Shown in pieces: positions 17,771 through 26,941 of a stretch of DNA of 64,000 nt. The position numbers and the translations under genes were made by a program. Within the stretch, counting starts at the first letter, position 1. Each line of letters opens with the position of its first letter. Origin of the DNA: Rhodomicrobium sp. (GTDB lineage Bacteria > Pseudomonadota > Alphaproteobacteria > Rhizobiales > HXMU1428-3); contig BQJK01000003.1 of the NCBI GenBank assembly GCA_021604665.1, positions 186,001 through 250,000 on the forward strand, in the 5' to 3' direction. The notes beneath the pieces are model-generated. The model was not told the DNA's origin. It was given only the letters and a program-made list of their open reading frames with translations, and ran no database searches.

Positions 17771-18958
17771 TCATCCCAATACGCTTTTAAGTCTCACTAA
17801 GGCTTCTTCTGTCTCCTCTAGCGAGGCAACAAGAGCCATGCGGGCATAGTCCGTGCCGGGATTGACCCCTTTATGGTCCGGCTGGGACAGGTATGCGCCC
17901 GGTAACAGCTTAATGCCACAACCTTTCCAAAGTGTTGTCGTGACGTCAATTCCACCGCCATGTTCAGACAAATTTAACCATAAAAAGAAGCCACCCTCAG
18001 GGATTTTAACGGCGAATGAGGGTGAAAGTAACTGTTTAACTAAATCGTACTTCTTGTTGTAAAGATTGCGATTTTCCACAACATGATCTTCATCATTCCA
18101 GAGATGGGCCGAGAGATGCTGGATGGGGCCGGGGATTTGGGGCCCGGCAACATTTCTGAAATTTTTGAAGGTTGTGATAAATTGATCCTCCCCCATCACC
18201 AGACCAGAGCGGATGCCAGGGAGATTAGAGCGTTTCGAGAGCGAGTTGAACGCACAGACATTGGCCAGGCTGCCTGTTTCTGCTGCTGCGACCTCTAGCG
18301 CTGAGGCGGGTTTATCGCGGCGATAAATTTCTGAATAGCACTCATCTGAAAACAGCATGAACTGATGTTCTCTTGCGAGAGAGATGAGGTTTTTTAAATA
18401 GGGTCTTGTGGCGACAGCGCCTTCAGGGTTGGAAGGGGTGCAGATATAAAACGCAATGGTGCGGGCTATAATATCTGCTGGGATTTCATCAACGTTAGGA
18501 AGAAAGCCATTTTCTGCCGAGCCATTTAGAAACCAGGGGGTGGCTCCGGCGGCCAGGGCTGCCGCGCTATATACCTGGTAATAGGGGTTGGGCATCAGGA
18601 CGATGGGGTTTTCAATTTCTGCTCGGCGGCTTTTGGCGATAAAAATCGCATAAAACAAGCCTTCTCTGCTGCCATTCAGGGGGAGGATGTTTTTTTCATT
18701 TAACTGACCTTTCAGACCCGTAAAGCGCTGCTCTGCCCAAGTTTTCATGGCGCATTGCAGGGCTGGACTGCCATGGATGGGCGGATATTGCCCGACTGAG
18801 CTGATGGCCTCTGTTAGTTTTTCGCTGGTCCATGAGGGCGGTGTGTGGCGGGGGGCGCCAATTGTCAGATCAATGGGGGGTTGGCCGGGGGCTATGCCCT
18901 CTAATTGGGTGCGCAGGGCCGCGAAGGGGGAGCGGATATCGGAGAAAGTTTGCAGCAT
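17771..18958 (-). CDS. class I/II PLP-dependent aminotransferase (DapC-like)
   Basis: A fold-type I aminotransferase of ~395 residues. The PLP lysine lies in FNSLSKRSNLPGIRSG, and other landmarks are DLTIGAPRHTPPSW, LPLNGSREGLFYA, NPYYQVY and ICTPSNPEGAVA. Members next to ftsK in alphaproteobacteria are usually annotated as N-succinyldiaminopimelate or related aminotransferases in lysine and cell-wall precursor synthesis. That substrate is inferred from similarity and not from residues I can check. ATG 18958 is chosen; an upstream extension to 18997 is in frame but unlikely. Confidence 0.88.
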   Translation of the reverse strand: MLQTFSDIRSPFAALRTQLEGIAPGQPPIDLTIGAPRHTPPSWTSEKLTEAISSVGQYPPIHGSPALQCAMKTWAEQRFTGLKGQLNEKNILPLNGSREGLFYAIFIAKSRRAEIENPIVLMPNPYYQVYSAAALAAGATPWFLNGSAENGFLPNVDEIPADIIARTIAFYICTPSNPEGAVATRPYLKNLISLAREHQFMLFSDECYSEIYRRDKPASALEVAAAETGSLANVCAFNSLSKRSNLPGIRSGLVMGEDQFITTFKNFRNVAGPQIPGPIQHLSAHLWNDEDHVVENRNLYNKKYDLVKQLLSPSFAVKIPEGGFFLWLNLSEHGGGIDVTTTLWKGCGIKLLPGAYLSQPDHKGVNPGTDYARMALVASLEETEEALVRLKSVLG

Positions 18959-19144
18959 AGTATCCCTTATAATGCCCTTGTCGGACCTTTGAACCAATTG
19001 GGGTTATGTAGCCGTTTATGATGATCGATGCATCAGTTTGCAACAGGTTAGGGGGTGTTTGCCACCCCAAATACAGAATGATAAGCCTCTGATGCTGTTG
19101 CTGGCAGAACCTGCCGCCGCTTGCCTTTGCTAACCGGCAGATGC

Positions 19145-20416
19145 TTAAGCGCTTTGGCGATTGCCGAGCTCTCTATCATGTTCAATTTTAGCAAGGAATT
19201 CGGTTAACGGCAGCATGAACTGGCTGGGTATGCCGCTGATAGCTGTGAGGATTGGATCTGCAGCGAGAAATGGCAGCCAATGAGGGCCGGGATGTGGTGG
19301 CTCTGCGGTGTCAATTGCCAGCTGGTTATTCGGCCCATCACAATAGGGAATTGTGAAACCGGCAAGACGGCGCTTGCTGGTTTGTTTGACTAAAGGGCCG
19401 GCCAGCGCGGCGCTTAGTTTTTTGTCGCTCTCTTCTTTTAGCGGGTGCGGTGCCAATGCGGAAATCGGGCATTTGCTTTGATGGTCATAATTCGGTGCGC
19501 CGTTATTTTTCAGGAAGCCGAAGGAGGAAACAGGCACAGCATAAAGATGCGGCATCTGCGGGGTGTGACCATGAGCTGCGCCTTGATCAATCGACTGGCT
19601 GTTGAGCAGTCTCAGACCATATTCCAGATTACTATCGACATTAATCGTATCTGCTATGGCTTTAATGATGCGGTCTGGCTGAATGGCATGGTGAAAGGCA
19701 TGGACGCCATCTTCAATAAATAAGCGCTCATATTTGCTGAGAGCTAGAATGATATTGTCAAATTCACCATAGCGGCCAACGGCTATATCTGACATTAAAC
19801 GAATAAAACCGCTGGTTTCAGAGGGGGCGAGCCGCTCGCCAGCCGGGTGGCAGATTATGAGGGCGTTGGCCGCTCTGAGGCTGTGCTCAAACTGACCTAA
19901 GGCACTGGCGAGGCTATCTTGCGGCTTATCTTTAGACTGCTCAGGCTGGCCGGCTGCTGAATGCGCGTGGAGTTGGCTTTGGGCTGCGAAATTGCCGAAG
20001 AGGTCAAAATCATCCCGTAAGTCGCAGATTTCTATGTCGTAATAGCCGCTGAGCTGGTCTGATGGGGTAGAGAAGAGGCGCCGCCGTGCTGCTGAAAAGT
20101 CCAGGCCGATGCGTATGTTATGGACGGGGGGGCCTGATTCTGAGCGGAACAAGATGGGGTCGCTGGCAAATTTTTCAGTGAAAAGCCGCTCAAGCCGCGC
20201 GAGGCCAGCCGCATCAGGGAAGCGGACAGCCATATCTGGGGAGAACCCATGGGCGCTCGAGATCAAGCATTGATGCATGCTGGCACAGAGTGTTGTTTTG
20301 CCAGCCTTACGGCTGCCGATGATCGCAACGCGATGACCGGCACTGCCTGATGGCGGCGATGATGATTTTCTGATCAAGATGATTTGGCCTCTCATTTGAT
20401 CTGTTGAATTTAGCAT
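19145..20416 (-). CDS. diverged P-loop NTPase/GTPase-like protein of unknown function
   Basis: A ~423-residue cytosolic protein with a clear Walker A (P-loop), RVAIIGSRKAGKTTLCASM, about 35 residues from the N-terminus. A possible Walker B strand is YDIEICDLRDDFDL. A base-specificity-like NIILALSKYERLF stands where TRAFAC GTPases carry the N/TKxD motif, but with E for D. The middle has a low-complexity insertion (QAGQPEQSKDKPQ-like) and the second half is not recognisable. No signal or membrane segment is seen. The start is uncertain among ATG 20416, ATG 20395 and TTG 20449. It is divergent to a giant gene starting 165 bases away, and this arrangement suggests a functional pair (see findings). 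Confidence 0.65.
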   Translation of the reverse strand: MLNSTDQMRGQIILIRKSSSPPSGSAGHRVAIIGSRKAGKTTLCASMHQCLISSAHGFSPDMAVRFPDAAGLARLERLFTEKFASDPILFRSESGPPVHNIRIGLDFSAARRRLFSTPSDQLSGYYDIEICDLRDDFDLFGNFAAQSQLHAHSAAGQPEQSKDKPQDSLASALGQFEHSLRAANALIICHPAGERLAPSETSGFIRLMSDIAVGRYGEFDNIILALSKYERLFIEDGVHAFHHAIQPDRIIKAIADTINVDSNLEYGLRLLNSQSIDQGAAHGHTPQMPHLYAVPVSSFGFLKNNGAPNYDHQSKCPISALAPHPLKEESDKKLSAALAGPLVKQTSKRRLAGFTIPYCDGPNNQLAIDTAEPPHPGPHWLPFLAADPILTAISGIPSQFMLPLTEFLAKIEHDRELGNRQSA

Positions 20417-20581
20417 ATCTTGCTGGCGGGGGATATCGATCAAGGGCAATATCCGCCGGTTTTTAACAGGCTTGCTTCATGATCATTTCCTTGCCACAAA
20501 TGACCTTTCTTGTTCGCCCCTGTAAATTAACTGGCGGATTTACGCCCTGACCTTACACCTTAAGGATTGTTGGATCACTGC

Positions 20582-23488
20582 ATGCGTGACAGACATGAGC
20601 TGCATCTTATCTGGTTGAAAGAGTTGAACCTGGCTGTTGTGGCACCGCGCCATGAGCGTGAGGAGAGTTACGCTGCTGCGGCCGTGATAATTAAAGGGGA
20701 TGATGGAGCGGATCTGTTCATCCCTTATGATGGCTATGTAGAGGGCGCGCCGATCGCTTTTCCTCTAACGCGGGGGGATAATTGCCGGATCTCCGTTTTG
20801 GCCTTTGGCCATGAGCGGGATGTGGTGGAAGTGGCTGCCTGGCGGCTCAATGAGACTTTATCCCTGCACCAGAAGCAAGCTGACGGTGTTGCTCTTGATG
20901 TGACGGTGACAGGCTTTGGTGAGCGATTGCGGCTTGATGATCGGATCGAGGGTTGCGTCGGTGCTGATGAGGCTTTTGCGGGACCGGTTGAGGTTGAGGG
21001 AGATGAGAGTGAGGCAGTGGCGCCGCCCCCTGCTCAATCAGCCAGCATTGGCCTGACCATGCTTGATTATGAAATTGAGGGGGAGGTTGATTATAGCGAT
21101 CTTCTCTCGACGTTTCTGGTGGATGTGCGGCAGGTTGAGAGCGAGCGTTTTACGGCGTTTTTTGTCACAGCTGTCCCCATGCGCTTGCCATATAATGAGG
21201 GTGAGGCCTCTGCTGGGGGCGGGCCGGCAGATGATAGCGAGGTTGGACCCGCTGTGCAGCTGCGGCCGTTGCATCACTATCAATTCGCGTTGCAACCAGA
21301 GACGATCGACAAACCGTTTGAGCGCCTTGACCCTGACCGTACTGAGAGGGCGGGTGGTCGCGGTGAGGCAAGCGGCGCGCACCGATCTCTCACATCACAC
21401 CCAAATAACAAAAGTCACCCAATGGCTGGTGCTGCATTGGTCAGCCGTCATGGGGGGTTTGCTGTCCGCCATGTGCCGGCGCTGACGCTTTATGCGGGCA
21501 CGTCAAGGGAATCTGTTGAATTTGCATTGAGAAATGGTTTTCACCTGCATTGGCGGCGGCAGCTAGAGGGCGGTGGGCTCTATCGCCGGGAACTTCGCGA
21601 GCAGGGCAGTTTTCAGATGGAGGCCTTCTCGGAACAAAACTCGCTTGTTCAGCATGAGGGGGCTTATTATTTCCGCTGGGCCTGGCCGGAGGCGGTGATT
21701 GGCGATGTGGTCGGGCTGAAATTTGTTTCTGATAGTGCGGTTGTTGAGCTGGATATTGATTTGGGAGCAGAGGATGAGACGCTGCGCTTAGAGGAAGGCG
21801 AGGCGCTGTTTCTCTTTTTAGGTGAGACATTTCAACCGCTGACCAAAGAGGTGTTGGCGATGGCGGAAAACCAGGGCCTCTCCAGCCGGTTGCATGGCCA
21901 TATTGACCGCGGCAGTAAGGGGGCAGCTCTAATACCTTATCTCGGTAGTGCACGGGCGAAAGCTGCTGAAACTTTATTTCACCGCGATGAGGCATTTCAA
22001 AAGTTTTTTGATGAGCGGGAGCTGGCGGCACTTTCAGAGGCTGGGCCTTATGGCATTGAGTTGATGGTTTACCGGGACCATCTGTTGCGGACATCTGTTA
22101 CAGAAGAGATGCGCAGCTGGCCAGCTGAAATTAAGGCGATGGCTCAAAGCGGGCGGCGGGCGAGATTAATAGAGACGTTGAAATTTGAGCGGTTTACTAA
22201 AGCGCCAGCAATGGCGCATGCGCTGGTGTTCAATCCTTATTTTCGTGAACGGTTTAAAGCTAAACCCATAGACCCCCATAGCCTGAATATGCCGGTGCTT
22301 GAATACCTTATGAGCCAGAGCTTTGCTGATGGGGTGATTGACTGGGCTATGCGGTTGAAAGGGGAGAGCCAGGCAATTCTTTGGCAGCTTTGCCTGAAAC
22401 GCCCGCAAATGGTTGAGCGGCTTTATGAATTAAAACTTGAACCTGACCTGGCCTTAAATCCGTTTGATGAGCGCAGCCTTGATATGGCTGAAGCGGCGCT
22501 GAATGATAGCAGTGGTATTGATACGTATGTGATTGAAAAGAAGGTGATTCCTATTTTTCAATCACTTGGAGAAGAGCGCCGGGTTGAGGAGCTTTCAGAT
22601 TTTGCGCGGGCTCTGGCTTATGGGGCGGAGGGCAAGGCGCTTTCTCTTGGTGAGTTGAGTGTGTGCCTTGAGGCTGTTGAGCTAGCGCAGCATCAGTGGG
22701 ATATATGGCGCGAACAGGGAAGAGCGTTGTTCTCTGAGTTTCTTGCTCCGCTGGAGCTTGTGATACCTGAGTTTAAAGATGGTGGGGATTATTCTCTCTC
22801 TGAGCGGTTAGAACCGCAACAGCTGCTTATTAATAACCTTTCAGAGCGGTTGGCGCGCGAACTCAACATTGATGATGATATATTGGCGAAGGCGCTTGGA
22901 TATATTAAGCAGATGAAAATTGGCAGTTTGCTTGGTGAGATAGAGGCGAAGCTTGACCTTGCGTTAAAGTATCATCATGACCTGGAAATTGGTGTTGCGA
23001 AGCTCTATGCCAGTTTTGATAGCTCAGTTGATCAGCTCCGCAAGCTGGTTGCTATTCCCTCTGCGGCCTGGCCGGATGTTTCATTTTTTCCCAAACAGTT
23101 TGCCGCCCCGCTTGAAGCGCGCCGTGCGGCGCTGGGCGCGCGGTTTGAAGCTGAACTGACCAGCTTTGCCGAGAGCGTTCATCCGGGGGATGGTTTGTTT
23201 CTCTCTCTTTTACGCACAGCGCTGGAAGATTTGCAGGCAGGGATCGCTTTATTAGCGGTTTTGGAAACCGGGCGCGAGCTTGAAGAACGGCGGGAAACTC
23301 TACAAAAACGGCTTAAATTGGCGTTGCTGTCTGTCTCGACGCAAAGTGTAAAATTGCGCCAGTCTGCCAGTTTGCCGCGAACAGTTCGTGATATCATAAT
23401 AGCTGAGCGACAGGGACCGCTTGGGTGGGCTGAACTTAGCCACTCTCTTGACCGGCTAGAGCAGGATTTGAAGGGGGGTGACGTTTGA
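20582..23488 (+). CDS. large protein of unknown function (partner of the P-loop gene?)
   Basis: I recognise no family for this ~968-residue protein. The N-terminal ~430 residues are rich in beta-strand-like blocks (LHLIWLKELNLAVVAP, FTAFFVTAVPM, YFRWAWPEAVIGD) with two low-complexity acidic/Pro linkers near 150 and 215-290. The remaining ~540 residues are largely alpha-helical and charged, ending in long helices (EERRETLQKRLKLALLS; LSHSLDRLEQDLK). There is no signal peptide, membrane helix or nucleotide-binding motif. ATG 20582 follows AAGGA at 20562-20566. The gene sits head-to-head with the P-loop gene and directly upstream of speD (84 bases), in the same direction. Confidence 0.7.
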   Translation: MRDRHELHLIWLKELNLAVVAPRHEREESYAAAAVIIKGDDGADLFIPYDGYVEGAPIAFPLTRGDNCRISVLAFGHERDVVEVAAWRLNETLSLHQKQADGVALDVTVTGFGERLRLDDRIEGCVGADEAFAGPVEVEGDESEAVAPPPAQSASIGLTMLDYEIEGEVDYSDLLSTFLVDVRQVESERFTAFFVTAVPMRLPYNEGEASAGGGPADDSEVGPAVQLRPLHHYQFALQPETIDKPFERLDPDRTERAGGRGEASGAHRSLTSHPNNKSHPMAGAALVSRHGGFAVRHVPALTLYAGTSRESVEFALRNGFHLHWRRQLEGGGLYRRELREQGSFQMEAFSEQNSLVQHEGAYYFRWAWPEAVIGDVVGLKFVSDSAVVELDIDLGAEDETLRLEEGEALFLFLGETFQPLTKEVLAMAENQGLSSRLHGHIDRGSKGAALIPYLGSARAKAAETLFHRDEAFQKFFDERELAALSEAGPYGIELMVYRDHLLRTSVTEEMRSWPAEIKAMAQSGRRARLIETLKFERFTKAPAMAHALVFNPYFRERFKAKPIDPHSLNMPVLEYLMSQSFADGVIDWAMRLKGESQAILWQLCLKRPQMVERLYELKLEPDLALNPFDERSLDMAEAALNDSSGIDTYVIEKKVIPIFQSLGEERRVEELSDFARALAYGAEGKALSLGELSVCLEAVELAQHQWDIWREQGRALFSEFLAPLELVIPEFKDGGDYSLSERLEPQQLLINNLSERLARELNIDDDILAKALGYIKQMKIGSLLGEIEAKLDLALKYHHDLEIGVAKLYASFDSSVDQLRKLVAIPSAAWPDVSFFPKQFAAPLEARRAALGARFEAELTSFAESVHPGDGLFLSLLRTALEDLQAGIALLAVLETGRELEERRETLQKRLKLALLSVSTQSVKLRQSASLPRTVRDIIIAERQGPLGWAELSHSLDRLEQDLKGGDV

Positions 23489-23572
23489 TTTTTTTGCTTG
23501 CTAATACAAGCCTTTCCTGTCATACGCTCGCATCTGAAACTTTCCCTTAAAACTTGTACTTCGGAGGTCATC

Positions 23573-24076
23573 ATGGAAGGCAAAAACACCTTCAGTGAAA
23601 CTGCGCTCATCGAAGAGCTACAGACCGATCGCGCGGATGATTGCTTTGTGGCCAATTTTGATGAGCGGAAAGACTATTTTATTGAAAAAAATGGCGAAAA
23701 ATTTGCCGGTACGCATCTGATTGTTGACTGCATCGGCGCTCAAAATCTGGATTCGCTGGAGGCTGTTGAGCGCTGCATGAGAACGGCGGTTGCTGCTGCT
23801 GATGCAACCTTATTGCATATTCATCTTCATCATTTTACGCCGAATGGCGGGATTTCCGGGGTGGCTGTGCTTGCTGAATCGCATATTTCAATCCATAGCT
23901 GGCCAGAGCATGGCTATGCGGCGATGGATGTTTTCATGTGCGGTGATGCCAAACCACATAATACACTTGATGTGATCCAAGCCGCGTTTGAGCCTGAAGA
24001 GCTCCGCGTTGAGGAATTTTTAAGAGGGAAAGGCGCGCTCCAATGGAGAGATGGGTTGAAGAAACACTCCATCTAG
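23573..24076 (+). CDS. speD: S-adenosylmethionine decarboxylase proenzyme
   Basis: A pyruvoyl-dependent enzyme that makes decarboxylated SAM for spermidine synthesis in the cytosol. The self-cleavage serine is in AESHISIHSWPEHGYAAMD (Ser in E-S-H), and the C-terminal CGDAKPHNTL-type stretch is present. At 167 residues it is the prokaryotic class 1B form with a longer N-terminus (25-30 residues) than Thermotoga/Bacillus versions. ATG 23573 has an excellent GGAGG ribosome binding site. It overlaps speE by 34 bases in another frame, implying translational coupling. Confidence 0.93.
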   Translation: MEGKNTFSETALIEELQTDRADDCFVANFDERKDYFIEKNGEKFAGTHLIVDCIGAQNLDSLEAVERCMRTAVAAADATLLHIHLHHFTPNGGISGVAVLAESHISIHSWPEHGYAAMDVFMCGDAKPHNTLDVIQAAFEPEELRVEEFLRGKGALQWRDGLKKHSI

Positions 24077-24909
24077 ATTGGAGAACCAGGCTAAAGGCGG
24101 AAACTGTCCTTTTTGAAAGCCAGACAGAACATCAGCATCTTATTATATTTGATAATAACCGCTTTGGGCGGGTGATGATGCTTGATCATATTGTGCAGCT
24201 GACAACAGCTGATGAATTTATTTATCATGAGATGATGGCGCATGTGCCCTTAACCGCCCTGGAGGCGGTTGAGCCGGAAACCGCTAAATCAGTTTTGATT
24301 GTTGGCGGCGGTGATGGTGGCGTTTTGCGGGAAGTTTTGCGGCATCCGTCTGTTGAGCGGGCCGTGCTTTGTGAGATTGACCGCTCGGTTATTGATATGT
24401 GCCGGGAGTATTTCCCGACGGTTTCTGATGGCGCCTTTGATAATCCGCGCGCTGAGATTGTGATTGCTGATGGCACGGAATATGTGCGCCAGCAACAGGC
24501 TGAGTTTGATGTCATTATGGTTGATTCAACTGACCCGATAGGCCCGGGCGCAGTGCTATTCACTAAAGAGTTTTATGGTGATTGCCAGCGCGCTATAAAA
24601 GAGGGCGGCGTGATGCTTACGCAAAATGGTTTGCCTTTCATGCAGCCTGATGAGCTGAAGCAGTCAGTTGATTTTTTTAAAGAGCTGGGCTTTGCGGAAA
24701 GCAGCGCTTTTACCGCGACGACGCCGGGCTATTTTGGCGGGCCGATGTCTCAAGGGTGGGCGTCTAAACGGGCTGATCTGAGCAAGGTGGATGTTGAGTT
24801 GCTATGGCAGCGGTTTAAGGCGCTTGATATTGAGACACGCTATTATGATCCCGAGGTTCACCGGGGCGCGTTTGCGCTGCCGCGCTATATTCGCGAGCTG
24901 GTTGAATAA
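24043..24909 (+). CDS. speE: polyamine aminopropyltransferase (spermidine synthase)
   Basis: Transfers aminopropyl from decarboxylated SAM to putrescine. The Rossmann fold has VLIVGGGDGGVLREVLRH and a second site VIMVDSTDPIGPGAVLFT, with the gate-keeping MTQNG-like VMLTQNGLPFMQP. Length 288 is normal. It begins inside the end of speD, forming a two-gene operon that ends in a strong bidirectional terminator. The preceding large unknown gene could belong to the same unit, because only 84 bases separate it from speD. Confidence 0.94.
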   Translation: MERWVEETLHLDWRTRLKAETVLFESQTEHQHLIIFDNNRFGRVMMLDHIVQLTTADEFIYHEMMAHVPLTALEAVEPETAKSVLIVGGGDGGVLREVLRHPSVERAVLCEIDRSVIDMCREYFPTVSDGAFDNPRAEIVIADGTEYVRQQQAEFDVIMVDSTDPIGPGAVLFTKEFYGDCQRAIKEGGVMLTQNGLPFMQPDELKQSVDFFKELGFAESSAFTATTPGYFGGPMSQGWASKRADLSKVDVELLWQRFKALDIETRYYDPEVHRGAFALPRYIRELVE

Positions 24910-24930
24910 GCAGAGTTTGATAATATATTT

Positions 24931-24968
24931 AAAAAGGGGAGAGACCTAGCCGGTCTCTCCCCTTTTTT
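24931..24968. terminator. bidirectional rho-independent terminator
   Basis: AAAAAGGGGAGAGACC (24931-24946) and GGTCTCTCCCCTTTTTT (24952-24968) form a perfect, GC-rich stem with T-runs on both strands. It ends both speE and the facing metallo-hydrolase gene. Confidence 0.92.
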
Positions 24969-24970
24969 AT

Positions 24971-25993
24971 TTAGCTTTCGTTTGTTAGCTGGAAGCTGTG
25001 CGGTACCCATTGATATCCTGATGCTCCCTTTGCCTCTACATAACCAATGCTTGGGAACGGCATGTGAAAGCCGATGACGGCCAGCTTGTCAGTTGCGGCC
25101 ATATCGAAAATGGTTTTACGGGTGTTTGCTGCTGTGTTTTTGTCGATGTCAAAAACGCAGTGCCAGTCAGGTGCTTCCAGGGAGGCCACATGATGATGGG
25201 CGCAATCACCCCAGAACAAGATTTTTTCACTGCCACCATCAATATGATAAGAGAGATGGCCTGGTGTATGACCGTGAGATTTGATGGCTGTGATGCCGGA
25301 AGTTATTTCATCTCCTGGTTTAATGAAGGTGAACTTTTCCATTACTGGCTTAACGCTTTTGCGATAAAGCGCGGCTGCTTCTTTTAGGAAGCCGGTGTGG
25401 TCATTGTCTTTAATCCAATAATTATGCTCGGTTTCACCAATAACATAGCGGGCATTTGGGCAAAGGGGTTTGCCGCCTTCAAGCAGGCCGCCAATATGGT
25501 CCGGGTGACCATGGGTTAATATTACGATGTCAATATCTTCCGGTTTGAAGCCGGCAGGTTTCAGCTTTTCAGCGAGCCAGCCACCATTTGGGCGTTTCAC
25601 AAAACCATCTTCTCCGTTGCCAGTGTCAAACAGGATTAGCTCTTTGCCGGTGTTAATGATTGTTGGCGTGAAGCCGGGTTGGAATTTTTTTTCGGGAAGA
25701 AGATTTTCTCGCATCAATTTGGTGACGGCTGCCTCTGAGGCGTTTTTACCAATGATCGGGTATGGGCCATCGATAAAGACTTCGCTATCTACAATTGTGG
25801 TGACCTCAAAATTACCGAGCTTGAAGCGGTAATGGTCTGGAGTGTGGGTGCCGAGCATGGGGGCTTTGGCGGCAAGGGATAGCGGATTGAGCGAGGTAAT
25901 TAGAGGGGTAAGGGCTGTCGCGGCCGTAGCTTTCAAAATATCGCGGCGGCTGAGGGGAGTGTTATTCATCAGGTTTTTCAAAACTGTCTCCAT
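24971..25993 (-). CDS. Tat-exported metallo-beta-lactamase-fold hydrolase (paralogue 1)
   Basis: A ~340-residue MBL-fold hydrolase with an N-terminal Tat signal (twin-arginine motif SRRDILK, then an alanine-rich hydrophobic stretch), so it folds in the cytoplasm and acts in the periplasm. The metal-binding motif is ILTHGHPDHIGG, with further ligands in HGHTPGHLSYH and WGDCAHHH. An NTGKELILFDTGNG segment precedes it. The substrate is unknown; lactonase-type enzymes share this layout. A second, closely similar copy lies 1 kb away on the same strand, with an AraC-family gene between. An alternative ATG at 25969 exists. Confidence 0.85.
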   Translation of the reverse strand: METVLKNLMNNTPLSRRDILKATAATALTPLITSLNPLSLAAKAPMLGTHTPDHYRFKLGNFEVTTIVDSEVFIDGPYPIIGKNASEAAVTKLMRENLLPEKKFQPGFTPTIINTGKELILFDTGNGEDGFVKRPNGGWLAEKLKPAGFKPEDIDIVILTHGHPDHIGGLLEGGKPLCPNARYVIGETEHNYWIKDNDHTGFLKEAAALYRKSVKPVMEKFTFIKPGDEITSGITAIKSHGHTPGHLSYHIDGGSEKILFWGDCAHHHVASLEAPDWHCVFDIDKNTAANTRKTIFDMAATDKLAVIGFHMPFPSIGYVEAKGASGYQWVPHSFQLTNES

Positions 25994-26107
25994 GAGAATT
26001 TATTAGGTCCATGCACTAAGATTTGACAAAGAGTTGATCTCGCATTGGCGGTAATTGGCCATATTTCAGAGCATTATGGGTTTATGCTGCTGTAATAGGA
26101 GATCTCT

Positions 26108-26926
26108 ATGCAAAGAGTAACCAGCAATTCTGGTCACGGCTTGTACAAAGCTGCTAAAGATTTGAATAATTCAGTTGATCGACCGTTATGGCATGTTGGC
26201 GCGGGCGTCACACTATTTGCGGGTCGGCTTGACTATCATAAGCCGCATTCACATGCAGTGCCCTTGTTATTGGCAGGGTTATATGAACCATTTCTGATAC
26301 GCATTGAGGGAGGTGACTGGCATAGGAGCAATTCTGCCGTTATCCCACCTGGTGTTGCGTATGAACTGCATGGTGGTGGTATGCCGATTGCCGTCTGCTA
26401 TCTTGAACCACATTACGGTAATGCCGCTTGGCTTCAGGGGCTTATTGATAAGGGTGATGTTGTTGGCTCTGCAGTATTTGGGCGGTTTGAGGGGGAGCCA
26501 TTGTTGCGGCATTTGTTTGAGAACCCTAAAGCAAACTGTATGGCTGGTGATATAGTTGAGGAGATTTTTTCCAGCAAAGTGAATGAGAATAGCAAGAGCA
26601 TTGACCCGCGGGTTTGCAGAGTTATCACTATTGATAAGTCTAGGGCTGATGAGCCTGTATCACTGCGCTCAGCCGCTCAGATAGCTGGTGTTTCACCCTC
26701 GAGGTTTCAGCATCTCTTTCGCCAAAATCTAGGTATCTCTTATAGCCGTTATTGTGGTTGGCAAAGATTGCGTCTGGCAATCGGGGAGGTGACTGAGGGC
26801 GCTAACCTTACCGGCGCTGCCCATGCGGCGGGATATTTTGATCAGTCACATTTCAGCCGCCAGTTTTACAAAAGCTTTGGTGCTGCGCCATCTAAGACAT
26901 TGTCTAATATTCGTCGATGCGAGTAG
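26108..26926 (+). CDS. AraC-family transcriptional regulator
   Basis: A 272-residue regulator. The N-terminal ~170 residues form an AraC-type cupin with histidines (YHKPHSHAVPLLLAGLYEP) likely binding a ligand. The C-terminal ~100 residues carry two helix-turn-helix motifs: SAAQIAGVSPSRFQHLFRQN and HAAGYFDQSHFSRQFYKSFG. A GGAG ribosome binding site precedes ATG 26108. It stands divergent to one MBL-fold gene and convergent to the other, so it probably controls one or both of them (inference). Confidence 0.88.
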   Translation: MQRVTSNSGHGLYKAAKDLNNSVDRPLWHVGAGVTLFAGRLDYHKPHSHAVPLLLAGLYEPFLIRIEGGDWHRSNSAVIPPGVAYELHGGGMPIAVCYLEPHYGNAAWLQGLIDKGDVVGSAVFGRFEGEPLLRHLFENPKANCMAGDIVEEIFSSKVNENSKSIDPRVCRVITIDKSRADEPVSLRSAAQIAGVSPSRFQHLFRQNLGISYSRYCGWQRLRLAIGEVTEGANLTGAAHAAGYFDQSHFSRQFYKSFGAAPSKTLSNIRRCE

Positions 26927-26941
26927 GTTTCCTGATCCAGT

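Noticed and set aside
20032-20250. Open frames on the opposite strand and other frames inside the P-loop and giant genes
   Set aside because: They overlap stronger coding signals and show no recognisable protein features.
24043-24076. Frameshift between speD and speE because of a 34-base overlap
   Set aside because: Both proteins are complete with full-length families' ends, so the overlap is a normal coupling of two genes.
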